DNA of 7,714 nt from Anaerolineales bacterium. GTDB lineage: Bacteria; Chloroflexota; Anaerolineae; Anaerolineales; UBA6663. The notes below the pieces were generated by a model, which was not told the DNA's origin, made no database searches, and saw only the letters and a program-made list of their open reading frames with translations. The position numbers and the translations under genes were made by a program. The stretch's first letter is position 1, and each line of letters starts with the position of its first letter. The stretch is from contig JAGOBN010000171.1 in assembly GCA_017999235.1 (NCBI GenBank), positions 1 through 7,714 on the forward strand, read 5' to 3'. Positions 6,438-7,714 of the stretch are shown here, piece by piece.

Positions 6438-6887
6438 GTGAGCCCTCTGAACGCCTTGCCCAATGCTTTTTTCAAGCCGGGACCCGATACCCGGTTCCAT
6501 ATTGATTTTGACTGGTGGGAGCGCGAGCAGCGCGAGCTGCGCGTGGACGTGATGAAGCATCTGCGGCCGGAGCTGCAGAGCGCGTTTGCCGAGTACACGG
6601 GCGGCGAGACCCTGGATGTCGTGGATCCGGAGACCGCGGAAGTGCGCGTGGCCGACAAGCTGCAGTACGTGCTGCGGACGCAGTGCAAGCCGCTGGAGGC
6701 TTTCCTGACGGAGCACACCTCCCTGGTGGACGCGGTCTTCCATGTCTTCTTGCTCAATGGCAACCAGCCCTTGTCCTCGAACGAGTTAGGCGAGCGCATC
6801 AACCGGCCGGCCCAGACCATTCTGCGGACCCTGGCCGGCCGCGTGGTGTATAAGGGTCTGCGGCCGATGCCCGTCGACGTGGAATGA
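6438..6887 (+). CDS. 149-aa protein with winged-helix-like C-terminus, function unknown
   Basis: I do not recognise a named family. The N-terminus is Pro/Phe-rich (LPNAFFKPGPDTRFHIDF) and leads into an aromatic acidic patch (DFDWWERE) and helices with Arg/Glu pairs. The last third, about residues 93-145, reads like a winged helix-turn-helix: a hydrophobic helix (LVDAVFHVFLLNGNQ), LSSNELGERI as a positioning helix, RPAQTILRTL as a possible recognition helix, and VVYKGLRPMP as a wing. The GTG start lies 4 bases after the stop of the 526-aa gene, and its stop overlaps the MoaD-like start as ATGA. It is therefore translationally linked on both sides. It may work with the 526-aa protein, perhaps in the same complex. 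DNA binding is inferred from the pattern alone. Confidence 0.82.
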   Translation: MSPLNALPNAFFKPGPDTRFHIDFDWWEREQRELRVDVMKHLRPELQSAFAEYTGGETLDVVDPETAEVRVADKLQYVLRTQCKPLEAFLTEHTSLVDAVFHVFLLNGNQPLSSNELGERINRPAQTILRTLAGRVVYKGLRPMPVDVE

Positions 6888-7123
6888 AGGTCTACGTCAA
6901 ACTCTTCGCCCTGCTGCGCCAGCATCACCCCGGCCCCAACCGTTCGATCCCGCTGGAAGTTGAGCTGCCGGCCGGCGCGCGCGCCGCGGATTTGGTGCCG
7001 GCGCTGCATTTGCCGGCCCAGCTCGTCCGCAACGCCTTTATCAACAATCAGACCGCGGACCTGAACACCGTGCTGCAGGACGGCGACCAGATCAACTTGT
7101 TCCCGCCGGTGGTGGGCGGTTGA
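6884..7123 (+). CDS. MoaD/ThiS family ubiquitin-like sulfur-carrier protein
   Basis: This 79-aa protein has the beta-grasp features of the family: an opening strand with KLFALLRQ, a strand plus short helix (LEVELPAGARAADLVPAL), AFINNQ, the loop LQDGDQINLFPPV, and a C-terminal Gly-Gly at 78-79. In the family, that end is adenylated by an E1-like enzyme (MoeB or ThiF) and converted to a thiocarboxylate. The sulfur is then donated to molybdopterin, thiazole or another acceptor; some members are instead attached to proteins. The FALLR and FPPVVGG motifs favour MoaD-like over ThiS. No moaE, moeB or thiazole gene lies nearby, so a molybdopterin role is not assured and I give no symbol. The ATG overlaps the preceding stop by 4 bases (ATGA). 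Confidence 0.9.
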   Translation: MKVYVKLFALLRQHHPGPNRSIPLEVELPAGARAADLVPALHLPAQLVRNAFINNQTADLNTVLQDGDQINLFPPVVGG

Positions 7124-7149
7124 GGGCGCTGGAGCAACCGGAGTAAAAT
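7120..7149 (+). promoter_or_regulatory. Promoter of the tRNA-Arg gene
   Basis: TTGAGG at 7120-7125 (first four -35 bases correct) and TAAAAT at 7144-7149 (five of six -10 bases) are 18 bases apart. Transcription would start near 7156, about 9 bases before the mature tRNA. The -35 box overlaps the stop codon of the MoaD-like gene at 7121-7123. Confidence 0.6.
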
Positions 7150-7164
7150 TGAGGCGCATCTCAG

Positions 7165-7238
7165 GCGCCTGTAGCTCAAGTGGATAGAGCAGCAGCCTTC
7201 TAAGCTGTTGGTTGTGGGTTCAAGTCCCGCCAGGCGCA
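7165..7238 (+). tRNA. tRNA-Arg (anticodon UCU)
   Basis: All arms fold. The 7-bp acceptor stem is GCGCCTG (7165-7171) with CAGGCGC (7231-7237). The D stem is GCTC/GAGC with loop AAGTGGATA, and the anticodon stem is GCAGC/GCTGT with one G-U pair. The loop CTTCTAA carries TCT at 7199-7201. A 5-base variable region follows, then T stem GTGGG/CCCGC with loop TTCAAGT. The discriminator is A7238. The anticodon reads AGA and AGG. An A in the D-loop after GG fits arginine identity. The CCA end is not encoded, so it must be added by the nucleotidyltransferase. Confidence 0.97.
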
Positions 7239-7245
7239 TTCTTAA

Positions 7246-7272
7246 CCGGCCAGTGGATACACCACTGGCCGG
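7246..7272. terminator. Perfect 11-bp hairpin, likely two-way terminator
   Basis: CCGGCCAGTGG (7246-7256) and its exact complement CCACTGGCCGG (7262-7272) flank the 5-base loop ATACA. It lies 7 bases after the tRNA and 6 bases beyond the stop codon of the converging kinase gene. The T-runs are short (TCATTTAA on the plus strand, TTAAGAATG on the minus strand). Termination of both transcripts is therefore likely from position rather than from a classic U-tract. Confidence 0.68.
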
Positions 7273-7278
7273 GGTCAT

Positions 7279-7714
7279 TTAAGGCCGGGCACGCGACGGG
7301 TCGGCGGTCCCAACGAAGGCCGGGCCGGCGGCGCGGTCAGAACCCAGAGGCAGAGTCAGGCTGACGCGCGTGTACGCTCCCGGTTCACTTTCCACGCGCA
7401 AGGCGCCGCCCAGGATGCCCAGCAGCGCGCCATGCAGGGCCAGGCCGTGGCCGGCCGGTCCGCTCCCGGTGAAGCCAACCCCATCATCTTCCACCACCAG
7501 GCCCAAGCCATTCGGCTGGGCCTCCAGCCGCAGGCTTAACGTCAGCGGGGCGCCGGCGGCCGGCCGGCCGTGCCGCGCGGCATTCCGGACCGCTTCCCGC
7601 GCCGCGTAAAAGAGCACGTCGGCGGCCAGAGCCGGCAGGCGGGCCGCCTGCTGCTCGGCCTCCGGCTCGGCGCGCCATACCACGGCCTCGAAAGCGCCAG
7701 CGAATTCGCCCGTA
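7279..7714 (-). CDS. Sensor histidine kinase, C-terminal ATPase domain (5' part beyond window)
   Basis: The last 144 codons of a histidine kinase are present; the N-terminal sensor and the phospho-His domain lie outside the window. The GHKL ATP-binding motifs are clear: the N box AAREAVRNAARHGRP, the G1 box VEDDGVGF, and the G2 segment GHGLALHGALLGILGG. A closing strand follows (LRVESEPGAYTRVSLTLPL), then an Ala/Arg-rich tail of about 20 residues. The 'REAVRNAARHG' N box and the 'GLALHGALL' style match kinases of the HisKA_3 type (NarX/DegS-like), which usually pair with LuxR-type response regulators. The reading frame stays open to the window edge, so any start codon inside the window (for example the GTG at 7683) is internal. 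The stop TAA lies 6 bases from the shared terminator hairpin. Confidence 0.88.
   Translation of the reverse strand, partial: TGEFAGAFEAVVWRAEPEAEQQAARLPALAADVLFYAAREAVRNAARHGRPAAGAPLTLSLRLEAQPNGLGLVVEDDGVGFTGSGPAGHGLALHGALLGILGGALRVESEPGAYTRVSLTLPLGSDRAAGPAFVGTADPSRARP

Noticed and set aside
5705..7159. 484-codon minus-strand frame across the right operon
   Set aside because: It crosses three well-ordered plus-strand genes with coupled starts and has no recognisable domain.
7165..7272. Integration site of a mobile element at the tRNA-Arg gene
   Set aside because: No integrase, recombinase or second copy of the tRNA 3' end longer than 8 bases is seen, and the flanking genes look like ordinary chromosome.
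7048..7278. Small minus-strand frame across the tRNA gene
   Set aside because: Its centre is the antisense translation of the tRNA, a well-known source of false small proteins.
1..7714. CRISPR arrays, insertion sequences, toxin-antitoxin or phage-defence genes
   Set aside because: I found no regularly spaced repeats, transposase motifs, terminal inverted repeats or known defence domains.

Overview
The window is a gene-dense, GC-rich bacterial chromosome segment with no mobile element, CRISPR array or phage gene that I can see. Several things suggest a member of the Chloroflexota, most likely Anaerolineae-like: the GC-rich coding style, use of TTG and GTG starts, a TrmI-type tRNA methyltransferase, a LysM/M23 peptidase with DUF192 and DUF2007 neighbours, and two conserved-looking proteins of a type I associate with that phylum. 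The lineage is inference from gene style, not proof.

Layout, left to right. Positions 1-2130 hold a minus-strand operon read from right to left: trmI (tRNA m1A58 methyltransferase), a helical-repeat/zinc-ribbon protein, and an FAD-dependent oxidoreductase of the protoporphyrinogen oxidase/UDP-galactopyranose mutase type that leaves the window at its left edge. A 116-bp divergent control region (2131-2246) separates this operon from a plus-strand single-domain response regulator (2247-2645). A strong GC hairpin follows, then a DUF192 protein (2715-3092) whose end overlaps a secreted LysM/M23 cell-wall peptidase (3061-4455). A small DUF2007 protein (4460-4741, minus) converges on the peptidase with a gap of only 4 bases.

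A second divergent region (4742-4852) carries the best promoter in the window. It drives a tight three-gene plus-strand operon: a 526-aa protein of unknown function that looks like a multi-domain winged-helix and beta-barrel nucleic-acid-binding protein (4853-6433), a 149-aa unknown with a winged-helix-like C-terminus (6438-6887), and a 79-aa ubiquitin-like MoaD/ThiS protein ending in Gly-Gly (6884-7123). The genes are spaced 4 nt apart and then overlap by 4 nt, so their products are probably made together. This operon is the least explained part of the window.

The right end holds a tRNA-Arg(UCU) gene with its own promoter (7165-7238) and a perfect 11-bp hairpin that can serve as a two-way terminator (7246-7272). 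Last comes the 3' end of a minus-strand sensor histidine kinase with the ATPase domain typical of the NarX/LytS-like families (7279-7714), which continues beyond the window.

In cell terms, the left operon joins tRNA modification to an uncharacterised zinc-ribbon protein and a flavoenzyme. The centre covers signalling and envelope maintenance, and the right operon may be a regulatory or nucleic-acid-binding module linked to a sulfur-carrier/ubiquitin-like protein. All families were assigned by reading motifs; no database search was possible.
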